Source of the DNA: Coprinus comatus | Lineage: Eukaryota; Basidiomycota; Agaricomycetes; Agaricales; Agaricaceae | Assembly (NCBI GenBank): GCA_034638255.1 | Contig: JAWPGT010000113.1 | Span: 1-59,005, forward strand | Direction of reading: 5' to 3' | Length of the DNA: 59,005 bases | Shown: piece after piece, positions 32,636 through 43,156 of the stretch | Numbering within the stretch: position 1 is the stretch's first letter | Layout: the number at the start of each line of letters is the position of its first letter | The notes under the pieces: generated by a model | Database searches by the model: none | The model's input: the letters and a program-made list of their open reading frames with translations, nothing else | Told to the model about the DNA's origin: nothing | Translations under genes and position numbers: made by a program

Positions 32636-35600
32636 CCTAATACTACCCAAATAAAACGTGAATATCATCCAATAATGACTGGTATGAAGAACTTCATTCT
32701 TAATTATATACTATTTAAACTAATATGTATTTGCAGCACAACGATGCAATAATAAAGGAATTCCAGTCTCGGAACACACACCTCCAGACCCAAGCACACA
32801 TCCCGTTGGCGATTGGTTCCCATTTGAAAATGAGAGCCAATTCAGTGCTGCTGATTTCTTCTTCCGGAAAGGTCAAATGTCTGCTACCGAGATCGATACC
32901 ATCCTTGATATGTGGAAAAAGTCATCTCCTCAAGCTGCGCTTTTTAGGAACCACCAGGATGTTTACAGATCTATTGATGCTATACCATATGGAAAATTAT
33001 CATGGAACTCGTTCACTATGCGATATAATGGCAATGCCCTGGCACGAAGACCACGACCACCTTGGATGGATGAAGGACATACAACATGGTATCGAAATCC
33101 ACTAGAAGTGGTGCGAGAAATTCTCAATAACACTGATTTCAATGGCGAGTTTGATTATCGACCATACCATGAATACAAGGGCAATAATCATCGGTTTGGG
33201 AATTTCATGTCAGGTGATTGGGCCTGGCGACAAGCAGTAAGCCCAAATACTACATCTCATGTTTTTTTGAATCTAACCCACTGTTATTCTTTGAAGAATA
33301 TCATCAGCAAGAATTCTGAAATATCTCCCGGTTCGATGTTCGTACCTATTATTCTTGGTAGTGACAAAACTACGGTTTCGGTTGCTACTGGGAATAATAC
33401 ATATTGGCCATTATATCTTTCTCTTGGTAACCTCACTAATTCTGCTCGACGTGCTCGTGGAGAAGGTGTCGTTCTTCTTGGTTTCTTGCCCAACATCAAA
33501 GGTGAAATGATTTATTATTGTGATACATAGTACTTGTTGCTGATTTAGAATATCTATTACTAGGTCTAGCACATCATAAATCCACCAATGTCTTTCGAAA
33601 ATTCATGCGTGAAATATTTCACAATGCAATATCACATATACTCGAATCTTTGAAACCTCACATGACACAAGCTATTCTCATGAAGTGTCCTGATGGATAC
33701 TGTCGTGAGGTTGTGTTTGGCCTAGGGCCATATATAGGAGATTATCCGGAGCAGTGTTTAGTTGCCTCCATTGTTCAAGGCTGGTGCCCAAAGTCTGTGA
33801 TTTTCTTTTAAATTCCTATTAAATTCTCCTGATTTTTTTTAAATTATAAAGGTGTATTGCTCTACCGAAAAATGATCTGGAACTCTCAGCTGATAATCCA
33901 ATTGTACCACGTACTCTTGAACACACGCTAGCAGTGGCCGAGTGCCTTGAAATTGGAGAAGCATGGACAAAATATGGTCTTGTTTCAGACATCATCGTAC
34001 GTCCTCTTTTAAATGTTTGATCACTCGAGACAATTTGCTTACAGAATGTTATTATCTTTAGCCCTTTACAGAAAATTATCCGCATGCCGATATTTATGAA
34101 TTGATCTCCCCTGATCCCCTCCATCAACTCATTAAAGGGGTGTTTAAAGATCACCTCGTCACATGGGTTGAGGCATATGTCTTCGCTCATCATACCCGAA
34201 AACAAGCAAGAACGATTATTGATGACATTGATAAATGGTATGGTTAATTTAGTTAGATTTACTAATACACTACTAACATCTGCAAACTTGTAGTATTAGA
34301 ACATTCCACTTTTTGCTGGACTTCGTCGTTTTCCACAAGGTCGCCGTTTCAAACAGTGGACAGGTGATGACTCAAGGGCTTTAATGAAAGTACGTAACCA
34401 TCATCGTAACTTGAACCCTTAGTTATTGGTTTTTCTAATCACTTGATTTTTCAGATATATCTCTCAGCGGTTGAAGGATATGTCCCACCTCAGGTTGTGC
34501 ACAGTATTCGAGCCTTCCTGGATTTCTGTTATGTCATCCGAAAAGAAGTCATTGACTCAGAAGATTTACTTCAACTCAATCAACATTTAAGAGACTTCCA
34601 AGATGCACGTGAAATCTTCATTTCATCTGGAGTTCGACGCGCCGATACAGTTCCCCCGCGACAACATTCAATGGTTCACTACGGAGCATGTATTCGCATG
34701 TTTGGTGCCTCAAATGGACTGTGTTCATCAATTACTGAAAAGAAACACATCGATGCAGTAAAGATTCCCTGGCGACAGTCTAATCGATTTCAAGCACTAG
34801 GGCAAATACTTCAATGGAACACACGATGCACTCAGCTCATCAAAGCTCGTGCAAAATTTGAGCTACTTGGAATGCTTGAGAGTCAGAAGAAAAACGGTGA
34901 GATTTTTATTTTACTTTAATATTATATTACTAATATCAATTATTATGATAGGAGAGTCAGGCTTATCACAAACTCCTCAGCCATACGATGATGAAGACAG
35001 TTTGATAACTAATATCTCTCAATGCAATGACAGTATTAGCCTATCAAAGACTGCAACATGTACGTTATTTCTTTTAACTTTGACCATAATCTGAGATAAG
35101 CAAATACCAGGTGAACATGTTCCACTTCGAGATCTTTCCTCTCGCGTGTCTTGGGCTCCATCGCCAAAAAAAATCCAATCATATCTCCATGACAATGGTT
35201 ATCAAGGTGTTTCATTAACTACATGTCAACAACTTGGACTGTCTGTTCACCCCTCTGCCTTGGCCTTATTTCATGCACCAAGCGATGACCTTGCTGGGTC
35301 TAAAGGCATGCGAAAGGAACGTATCCGTGCTGTCCCACACTGGCGTGGTGGTACGGGCCGGTATGATACGGTCTTTATTAGACCAACACCAGATATCAAG
35401 ACCATATCTGACAGTCTAACAGTTGCTCGAGTTCATCTCTTCTTCAAGTTCATGTTTAATGGTCGCATACATGAATGTGCTCTTATCTCAGATTATACAT
35501 ACCCATACACAACACCCGATCATAACACAAAGATGTGGACAGTGAAATCCGGACAAATCAACACACGTATCATTCCCATTTCTCGCATCTTTCGTGCTGC

Positions 35601-35727
35601 TCATCTTCTCCCAGTCCATGGCAACGATAAGGCTATACGGGATGTGGAACCAGCACATGTTCTAGATCAGTGGTCAACATTTTATGTCAACAGATATGCT
35701 GACTATCACTCATTCCAAGTCGCAGTC

Positions 35728-36128
35728 TAAGTGAGTACTGCCAGTACACTCTCACCCTCACTTCGCCTTGGCTTCGAAATTCATGTAAGACAAATATTTT
35801 ACAATTATATTGTAAGTTCGCTCCTTCTCACTCTCACTCTCACCCTCACTCTCTCACTCTCACTCTCTCACTCCCTCACTCTATCTCTCACTCCCTCATA
35901 TGGTTGGCCAGAGCCATCACCTCGGCTTCGAAATTCACGCAAGACAAATGATATTCTACTATTCAAGCTGTAAGTCTCCATTCTCATTGTTCTCGCTCGC
36001 TCGCTCACTCTCATCCTCTAGTTTTATCACCCGTCATTCAACCACATGTAGTCGTGCCAACAAAATTATACTATCATACTGTAAGTTCTCTCCTCGTTGC
36101 TCTTGCTCTTGCTCTTACTCACTCCCTT

Positions 36129-36163
<35 letters not shown>

Positions 36164-36860
36164 ATCTCTCTCCCCTCTCTCTCTCTCATCCTCATACAGT
36201 TGGCCAGAGCCACCACCTTGGCTTCGAAATTCACGCAAGACAAATGGTATTCTACCATATTATTCAAGTTGTAAGTCCTTGTTTTTGTTCTCATTCACTT
36301 GCTTGCTCGCCCACTCTCTCTCTCTCATCCTGTAGCTTGCAAGAGACTGGACGTCCAATTACCCATCATCCAACCCCATGTGGTAGCGCCAATCAACACC
36401 TTATGATATCACCTGATGTTAATGTTATGAATTGTTCACTTCAATATGAATCTTTATGGTACGCCTCTTTCAACACCTTCATGCACTCTTTCACTGTTCT
36501 CACTCATTCCCTCACTCTCGCTGTCGCTCTCTCACTCTCTCGCTCTCTCACTTTCTCTTGCTTGGTATCTCTCCCCATTCCATTCATAATAGAGTACTTG
36601 TCCTGGCTTCGAAATTCACTCAAGACAATTGTTACTCACATATACTGTAGGTCCCCTTTCTCGTTCTCATTTACTCTGTCACTCACTCACTCACACATGC
36701 ACGCACGCATCCACACACTCTCTCCCTCTCTCTCTCTATCTCTCTTTCTCTCTTCCACTCCTGATTTGTAGTAAAAGCCATTCATTAACTTGGCTTCGAA
36801 TTCACCCAAAACAAATGATATTCTCTTAGCCCCTCTTCTCTCACTCTCACTCTCACTCTC
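35728..36860 (+). repeat. Array of exon-like, splice-site-flanked modules (Plavaka right end)
   Basis: Directly after the transposase stop comes GTGAGT. There follow about seven short modules (mostly ~60 nt), most preceded by a long CT-rich tract ending in AG and followed by GTAAGT, GTACGC or GTAGGT. Five contain a version of TTGGCTTCGAAATTCACGCA + AGACAAATG (near 35764, 35926, 36216, 36604 and 36789). Donors lie at about 35811, 35970, 36080, 36271, 36458 and 36648. The modules carry stops and no conserved frame. The CT tracts include long microsatellites (36130-36186). This looks like a multiply spliced 3' untranslated region of the transposase transcript, or decoy splice sites. Confidence 0.6.
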
Positions 36861-37074
36861 ACATACAACTCTCTCGCTTTCTACTAGTTTTATCCTTATG
36901 TCTACTCCTGGTAGCCTCCTGATCTCTGTTCATATCACACAGTATATTTATCTATATATATATATATATTTCATTACAATTGTGATACCTACAGTAATAT
37001 TACCTAATACTAATCTCTTCTCTTGAGTCTCGATTCGAGAGTATCAATATATATATCATATTCACGTTGAAACT

Positions 37075-37368
37075 GAAACAAGCAAAGTTTGAGCCAAATT
37101 TAATTGATGTATTGAACTTGAGCTACTTATTACATGCTTATGAAAACTTATGTCACTTGGCAACTTTAAACTTCGCTAACATACAACTTACCATACTTAT
37201 GAGACTTACAGCTTGAGGAAACTTACTAGCTTAATACATACAGCACTTATGTCACTTGTTACTTGATATAACTTACATAACTTGCTTTCAACTTGATACG
37301 AACTTGGCCAAGTACCTCTAAGCAAAGTTCAAGTTATACAAGTGCTAAGTATTGTAAGTTGCTGGAGA
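37075..37368. repeat. Right subterminal ACTTG/ACTTA motif cluster of the Plavaka element
   Basis: Dense copies of ACTTG, ACTTA and their complements (e.g. GAACTTGGCCAAGTAC, TTCAAGTTATACAAGTG), mirroring the cluster at the left end. Confidence 0.6.
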
Positions 37369-38508
37369 TTTTGCTGATGGTGTGGTATTGAACGGAGGCA
37401 TTCTACTCGTAACCGACCACAGCAAAACGGTCTTGCGGAACGTGCTAATCGAACGATGGGTGAGCGTATCACCACAATGCTCTCGGAATCTGGTCTCCCT
37501 CCTTCTTTCTGGGGTGAATGTCTAGCATCTATGGTTCATGTCTGGAATCTCCTTCCTACTTCCCCACTTCCTCACACCACTCCATTCGAGGCTTTCTACA
37601 AGTGCAAACCTGACGTCTCTCACCTTCGAGTCTGGGGATGTACTGCTTATGTCTTTGTACAAAAGGATAGACGTACATCTCTTGAACCTCATATGGAGAA
37701 GTGTATTTTCTTAGGTTATGAACCTGGTTATAAAGGTTGGAAGTTTTACAATCCGACAACTCGAAAGGTTATCATCTCCGAAACTGCTCACTTCGATGAA
37801 CACTGCTTCCCAGGTCTTTCAAAAGTAAAGATGAATGATATTCCTGACTTCTCCCTATCCTCTATACCATCTTCCTCTATATCATCTACTCCAACTTCAC
37901 CAACAATCTCAGATGTTCCACTTCCCAAAGATGAGGGGGGTATTGGAGAGCATTTCACTTCACTTCCACCTCCAGCTATTGATCCTCCACCTCCAGTTCC
38001 TGCTACTCCTATTCATCTTCCAGCACCTGTCCCATCTTCACCTTTACCATCACCACCTCTCTCTCCAAAACTCTCTCCACCTTCAACACCTCTTATTCAA
38101 CCAGCTACACCTTCTCCTCCTTCTACATCAGCATTTCCAGCATGTCCTTAGTAAGTACTCAGTATAGCTTGGGTAGCTTAGTATACTTACTGATACTTAC
38201 TGATACTTAGATATATATTTTCAAAGTAACTCTAAGGTAGTCAATATTTCCAACCAAGTTTTTAAGTTTCCCAAGCACTATTCTAAGGTCACAAAAAGTC
38301 AAAGTTAATTTGTGTTATTGACTTTGTTTTTGTTTCATTTGTTTGGTTGATGTCATTAATGATGTGTTGTTATTTCATGATGATGCATCAATAATCACAT
38401 CATTTATGTTCCCAGATTTGGACTTCACGAAAAATTGCAAAATCGGACTGTCACATGATCACTCTCACCATCACATGTGACAGGACACGTTGCATCAGCA
38501 ATGCAACC

Positions 38509-39398
38509 CAGGGGGCAACCGTCCGAGCAACCTGTGAAATCAACCCCCCCCGGTTGAGTCCCGTGGGACCTTCTGTTTTCGGACGGGTCTCACCAGGGTT
38601 GAGACTCTCAGTCACATCAGTCACGACACGATAATCAATTACAACATTGTACCATCGAACATTATCTATTAATTATCTACCACCCAAGCCTAGTATCTAC
38701 TACCTCCTACATATTCATATCATCGTTGTCTCTTTCCTTTAGGTGTGCTGTCAGAACAATCCATACAGATCCAGGCTTCCACATAAATGGTAAACCAGTA
38801 CATTCATATATATTGGGATGAGGAGGCCCCGAGGCATTATGATGAGATGTGGGGGAAGTGGGATCAGTGGAAATTGGGTGGTCATAGGAAAGAGAGATGT
38901 TGGGGGTAGGATTAGATTCCATCTCCAAGTCAACTGTAATAAATTTTGTGGTATTATTCTTGATATCCTGCCTTTGTTATCGGCACTGATAAGATTTGTA
39001 GTGGGAAAAGAGATTAGTAGCACTTCTACTACCTGGTAAATGCACGATTCGAGGGCATAATGGACAAGTTACGCGATGGCTTGCTGTATCGGAATCATAT
39101 GTTGTCGTAACTTCAACTCCTTCTCTAAGCTTGATAGTAATCGGATTTTGAATTTGTGGAAGTTTTTTCGTCATAGTGGGAAGGTCAAACAAAGGATAAA
39201 TGTAGTTGAATACTTAAGTTTTATTGAAGATACTAACATGCTTTATGCACACAGTATACATGTAGTGTACCGATCAGCCCAGTCAGCGTGACAATTACCT
39301 AATGCAAAACCCTGGTGAGACCGTCCGAAAACAGAAGGTCCCACGGGACTCAACCGGGGGGGGTTGATTTCACGGGTTGCTCGGACGGTTGCCCCCTG
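38509..39398. mobile_element. Short hAT-like element with 8-bp target duplication
   Basis: 890 bp with near-perfect terminal inverted repeats of about 90 bp, starting CAGGGGGCAACCGTCCGAGC on both strands. The direct repeat ATGCAACC at 38501-38508 and 39399-39406 is an 8-bp duplication, as hAT elements make. The arms include the runs CCCCCCCC / GGGGGGGG and the shared segment CCCGTGGGACCTTCTG. Inside is a short minus-strand gene. Confidence 0.85.
38707..39192 (-). CDS. BED-like finger protein fragment encoded by the hAT-like element
   Basis: Two minus-strand stretches. The first (39192-38977) reads MTKKLPQIQNPITIKLREGV and ends with CPLC...NLFSHYKSYQC, a CX2C..HX5C pattern like a BED-type DNA-binding finger. 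The second (38928-38707) has NIYECTGLPFMWKPGSVWIV; a Cys-Gly-x-x-x-x-Trp-x-x-Gly-Ser-x-Trp motif following a finger is something I recall from abundant basidiomycete transposon proteins. No catalytic domain fits in the element. Whether the parts are spliced together is uncertain; this is probably a relic of a larger transposase gene or a small DNA-binding product. Confidence 0.4.
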
Positions 39399-39479
39399 AT
39401 GCAACCTCACGGTCACAACTTCTACTCGCTGCTGACTCTGAGTAATGTCACCACTGCACTCTCATTTCTTGATGAAACT

Positions 39480-40560
39480 CTACGTGTTGGAGCTCGTTGG
39501 AACCGTCTCAGCATTATGCATTGAATGAGCCTATGTACGCGTAGTATGGTGGGGTTTTCATTATTCTTATAAGGTATGTCAATTTCGACTATTTTCCATG
39601 TATTGGGCTCATATAATCGCGTATTGGCGCGTTCTCAGGCTCTCCAGGACGGCCTCAATACTCCGCTTCGAACACGCCTACATACACGCGTCCCGATGCA
39701 GTAGCCATGCTATAACATCAGTTTTACTGCTGGTGTGTCATTACTTGCTGTTTTTCTTCTGTATCACTCATTTTTCTACATACAGGAACGTTTCTAGGCT
39801 CTCCAGAACCTTCTCGACGTGTACTATAGGATAGGAGGGTTAGGTGATGACGTGGTATGGTGTATACCCCACGAAGGGGGGTTTCTTCCTTGGTGAGTCA
39901 TTATCTGTCTCAAGGGAAGTATTTTACTCATTTCTCACTCCCTCCTGCACTCCATGGCACATTCTTAGGCTCGTCTAACCTACGCGTACCACCTCTATGA
40001 CATCTCTAACTTGTAAACAATATGGAGAAGTTCTGGATATGTAGTGACCTTATCTTCTAAGGTCTATCTTGTGAGTATACTGTTCACTCTACAACTACTA
40101 ACACAGTCATTTTCGCACCATACACCACGTTCTTAGGCTCGTTGGAACCACATCGAGAAGGCAAATCGATAGAGGGTAGTACGGTGTGGTATGGTGGGGT
40201 ATTCATTGGTGAAAAGTATGTTCTCTAACTTTTACACCAATCCTGTTATTTTACTGATATCTCACTCCCTCCTGCACTCCATAACATGCTTTCAGGCTCG
40301 TTTACACCACGCGTACATTTTTTGTTCCACCCCTGATTTGTACACACTATGGAGGACTGCTGGAGTTGTAGTGACCTATCTTCTGGTAAGTTCTTATTCA
40401 ATCTAACACCTGTTTCGATACTCAATCCTTATCGGAATCTTACGTCCTTAGCATCGTTCAAACCGTCTCGACGGCGCCGTTCGAACGCACCTACCCACGT
40501 AACGTTCCGATCAATACTCATATTGCAATGTCCAGTTCTTTATTCTCCCAAGTAAGTTCT
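39480..40560 (+). repeat. Array of exon-like modules in the non-autonomous element
   Basis: About seven degenerate units, spaced 143-173 bp. Most begin after a pyrimidine-rich tract and CTTAG/CTCAG/TTCAG with GGCTCGTTGGAACC or a variant (starts near 39494, 39640, 39797, 39967, 40139, 40297 and 40453). They end at GTATGT, GTGTGT, GTGAGT, GTGAGT, AGTATG, GTAAGT and GTAAGT. Shared interior motifs include ACGCGTA and TGTAGTGACCT; the inter-module tract often reads CTCACTCCCTCCTGCACTCC. No open frame runs through. The architecture parallels 35728-36860, in the same relative place, but with different module sequence. Confidence 0.6.
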
Positions 40561-42904
40561 CCTATTATGAATATATTCTTGTAATTTTTTTATCTTTATT
40601 TCGGTACATTACTGTAGTATACACTACTATTATGCTGTATACAATCACTCTTGTATTTTTGTACATTACTGTCTCCCTTCTGATAATATAATTCAGTTGA
40701 TATACATTTACATGCATTTGAGACACTCTAGGAGTCCTTGAAATTTCGCTTTATATATATATATATTCTGATATACCTGATTTATAAGCTTGAGAAAGTA
40801 TTTTCGAAGGCAGTACAAGTAGATATAAGGTAAAACTAAGTAGAATTAAGTGTGACTAACCAGGACCCCCTGCTTAGAATAGCTTGGAATTGACTTGTCA
40901 AGCAAGACTAAGTAATTCCAAGGAGAAAATAAAAATTCTTTTACATTCTTGATATATCCTTGGTCACCCTTGGAAATGTTTTCAAGGAGGTTTAAGGAGG
41001 TTTAAGCTTGGCCAAGGAGATGCTCGTTTTGCTGATGTACTCCTCCTCATCGACAACCACCTTCTGCTCAACCACCATCCTGTAGACGAGGCTCTCGTAT
41101 CCGACAACCTTCTTGGAAAGTTCGAGAGAATCTCCGACAACAACAGCTTCATTTTGACTCTGAGGCTGAGGATAGTGACGAAGATTTCGCATTTTTGGTT
41201 TCCGATGAGAAGAATGGTTTTCAGGAAGTTGAGTTTGCTGGTAATGTGTCATCCGGTCATCCAGGATCATTCAAAGCTGCAATGAATTCCCCCGATTCAC
41301 ATTTATGGAAAGAGGTGATGGATAAGGAGTATTCTATACTTGAGGTGAATGGTACTTGGGAACTTACTCCTTTACCCCGTGGTGAGAAAGCTATTAAGTC
41401 TGGTTGGGTTTACAAGATTAAGGACAATCCTGATGGTTCTATTGAACGGTATAAAGCTCGTCTGGTTGCTAAAGGTTATGCTCAACGTCCTGGATATGAT
41501 TACACTGAAGTCTTTGCTCCTACATTCCGTCCCGCTTCCCTCCGTCTCATCGTTGCTCTTGCCGCCAAAGAAGGTTACAAGTTACGCTCTCTCGATATCT
41601 CTTCTGCCTTTACTTATGGTGACTTGGAAGAGGAGATCTATATGCATCAACCTGAAGGTTATCATTTTGGTGATTCAAACATGGTTTTTAGGCTTCGAAA
41701 ATCGCTTTACGGACTCAAACAAGCAGCTCGACAATGGAACAAGAAACTTCACTCGGTCTTCACTTCACTTGGTTACATCTGACTCCAATCTGACAGCTCT
41801 ATTTACATCTACTCAAAAGGTCCAGTCAAGGTTATTGTCCCCATTTTCATTGATGATATCACTCTCGCTTCAAAGGATGACAAGGCCATGGACAATACGA
41901 TCAAAGAGCTCTCTACTCACTTCAAACTCCGAGATCTCGGCTCTACCTCCTGGTTACTAGCTGTTAAGGTTGATCAAGACCCCTCTCATCACTCCATTTC
42001 GCTTTCACAAGAGAAATATGTCAAGGAACTCCTCGAATGCTTCCAGATGTCCGATTGTCGACCCGTGAAGACTCCTCTCACTCCTGGACTCAATCTCTCT
42101 ACTGTCACTGTCACCGAAGATGATAAACTCCTCATGAAAAATGTTCCCTACCTTAGTGCTGTTGGCGCTCTTCAATATCTGGCCACCATGACTCGTCCTG
42201 ACATTGCCTTTGCTGTTTCCTACCTTGGAAGATTCAATCATAATCCTGGTCCTCAACATTGGGCTGCTGTCAAACATCTCTTCCACTATCTCAAGGGTAC
42301 AATGGACTATAAGTTGGTTTACAAAGGTGACATGGCTACTGAGGATCTCTTCATCATATATTCAGATGCTTCTCATGGTTCGTGTCAAGAGACTGGAAGG
42401 GCTACGGGTGGTTATGTGACTTTGGTATGTGGTGCGGCTGTTGGTTGGTCTTCAAAACGTCAGAGTTTGGTCACTCTCTCCTCTACTGAAGCTGAGTATG
42501 TTGCGGCTGTTGAAGGTGGAAAGGAGATTATGTGGATACACAACATTCTATCCGAGTTTGGTTATTCCTTCACTTTCCCTTCCACTCTTCACATTGACAA
42601 CCAATCCGCCATTACCGTTGCTAAGAATCCCGAACACCATGGCCGTATGAAGCAATTGGATTTATGTTATTTCTGGCTCCGTGACGCTGTTCAAAGCAAA
42701 GTTATTTCCCCTCTCTTTGTTCCTACCTCTGAACAACTAGCAGATATCTTCACCAAGGCTGTTGAACCAAAGGCAGTCTCTCACTTCATTCCTCTTCTTG
42801 GACTTTCATCATAATTCCTACTCTTCCTTTTCCTTTTATCACCTCACTCTTTTCCTCTCCTTTTGTTTTCTTCCTTTATCTGGACTGGCTAGATCAGGGG
42901 GGTA

Positions 42905-43156
42905 TGTCAGAAATGCTCTAGACAGTCCCCAAGGTCAGTACTTATTGTTGGTTGAGGTTAGAAGAGTTGTGGCTGGATACTCTGTTTGGAGTTTTGGACT
43001 TGTAGATTATTTCCGCTTTCTGTGACATCACAATGTCACGTCACACGTTACTGAAGCGTCCTGCAGACACATGAAGACTCTCTAGTCTAATACAAGTGTC
43101 TGCAGGTGAGTAATTAAGAAGTTATTGTATAGTCTAGTCTAATACAAGTGTCTGCA
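42905..43156 (+). repeat. Copia 3' LTR (right boundary approximate)
   Basis: A polypurine tract GATCAGGGGGG lies just before TGTCAGAAATGCTCTAGACA at 42905, the expected LTR start. A related copy starts at 45235. The right end is set at ...GTCTGCA (43156). A 25-bp direct repeat TCTAGTCTAATACAAGTGTC+TGCAG occurs at 43081 and 43133. Confidence 0.65.

Larger units (their letters stand above)
23988..35730 (+). pseudogene. Plavaka-type transposase, interrupted by gypsy element and a frameshift
   Basis: Exon 1 (23988-24179) has a C2H2 finger (CSVQPCYRVFKSIRGYKQHF...H). Exon 2 is 24235-24266. Exon 3 starts at 24326, is broken at 24544 by the gypsy element and resumes in frame at 32641. Later exons carry the family core: NESQFSAADFFFRKGQMS, WKQA-like WRQA after [107 protein letters not shown] and SITEKKHIDAVKIPWRQS. 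The C-terminal exon ends SFQVAV at 35730, with GTGAGT directly after the stop. Near 34294-34310 the joint before PLFAGLRRFPQG cannot be made in frame with GT-AG introns, so there is probably a 1-nt lesion. The intact protein would be a DDE/RNase H-fold cut-and-paste transposase. Confidence 0.8.
19522..37379 (+). mobile_element. Plavaka-type DNA transposon with nested gypsy element
   Basis: The element is bounded by short inverted termini: CATCAGCATTT at the left and, in reverse complement, CATCAGCAAAA at the right. The same left/right pair bounds the 2.9-kb relative at 38126-41037. Inside are a divergent gene pair: accessory protein (minus, 20302-23739) and transposase (plus, 23988-35730). 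Both subterminal zones are rich in ACTTG/CAAGT motifs, as in CACTA-like elements. A module array lies inside the right end (35728-36860). Without the 8.1-kb gypsy insertion the element is about 9.8 kb. No matching target duplication is seen at its own ends (left flank ...AGGC, right flank GTGT...), so one flank may be rearranged; on the right it abuts a copia integrase. Confidence 0.7.
38126..41037. mobile_element. Non-autonomous relative of the Plavaka element
   Basis: Termini CATCAGCATTTCCAGCATGT at left and, reverse-complemented at right, CATCAGCAAAACGAGCATCT. The first eleven bases repeat the left/right pattern of the 19522-37379 element. TA on both sides (38124-38125, 41038-41039) is the apparent target duplication, and precise removal restores the copia reading frame. 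Its ends contain ACTTA/CTTGG-type subterminal motifs. The middle holds a hAT-like insertion and a module array (39480-40560), with no transposase. Length without the hAT-like insertion is about 2.0 kb. Confidence 0.8.
37380..42814 (+). pseudogene. Ty1/copia pol remnant: integrase C-terminus, RT, RNase H; split by an insertion
   Basis: Left part (37380-38125): HSTRNRPQQNGLAERANRTM, then VWGCTAYVFVQKDRRTSLEP and a proline-rich hinge. The right part resumes at 41040 in exactly the same frame once the 38126-41037 insertion and one TA copy are removed: RQPSWKVRENLR; WKEVMDKEYSILEVNGTWEL; RYKARLVAKGYAQRPGYDY; SLYGLKQAARQWNKKL; the RT box IFIDDITLASKD; QYLATMTRPDIAFAVSYLGR; and RNase H with YSDASHG...SSTEAEYVA. 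An in-frame TGA interrupts after FTSLGYI (41780). The N-terminal half (gag, protease, integrase catalytic core) is missing at the junction with the Plavaka element. It ends PLLGLSS at 42814. Confidence 0.85.

Noticed and set aside
36117..36190. CT microsatellite as an independent feature
   Set aside because: It forms the polypyrimidine part of the module array, so it is described there.
37835..38167. Leucine/histidine-rich plus frame
   Set aside because: Shifted reading of the proline-rich copia hinge.
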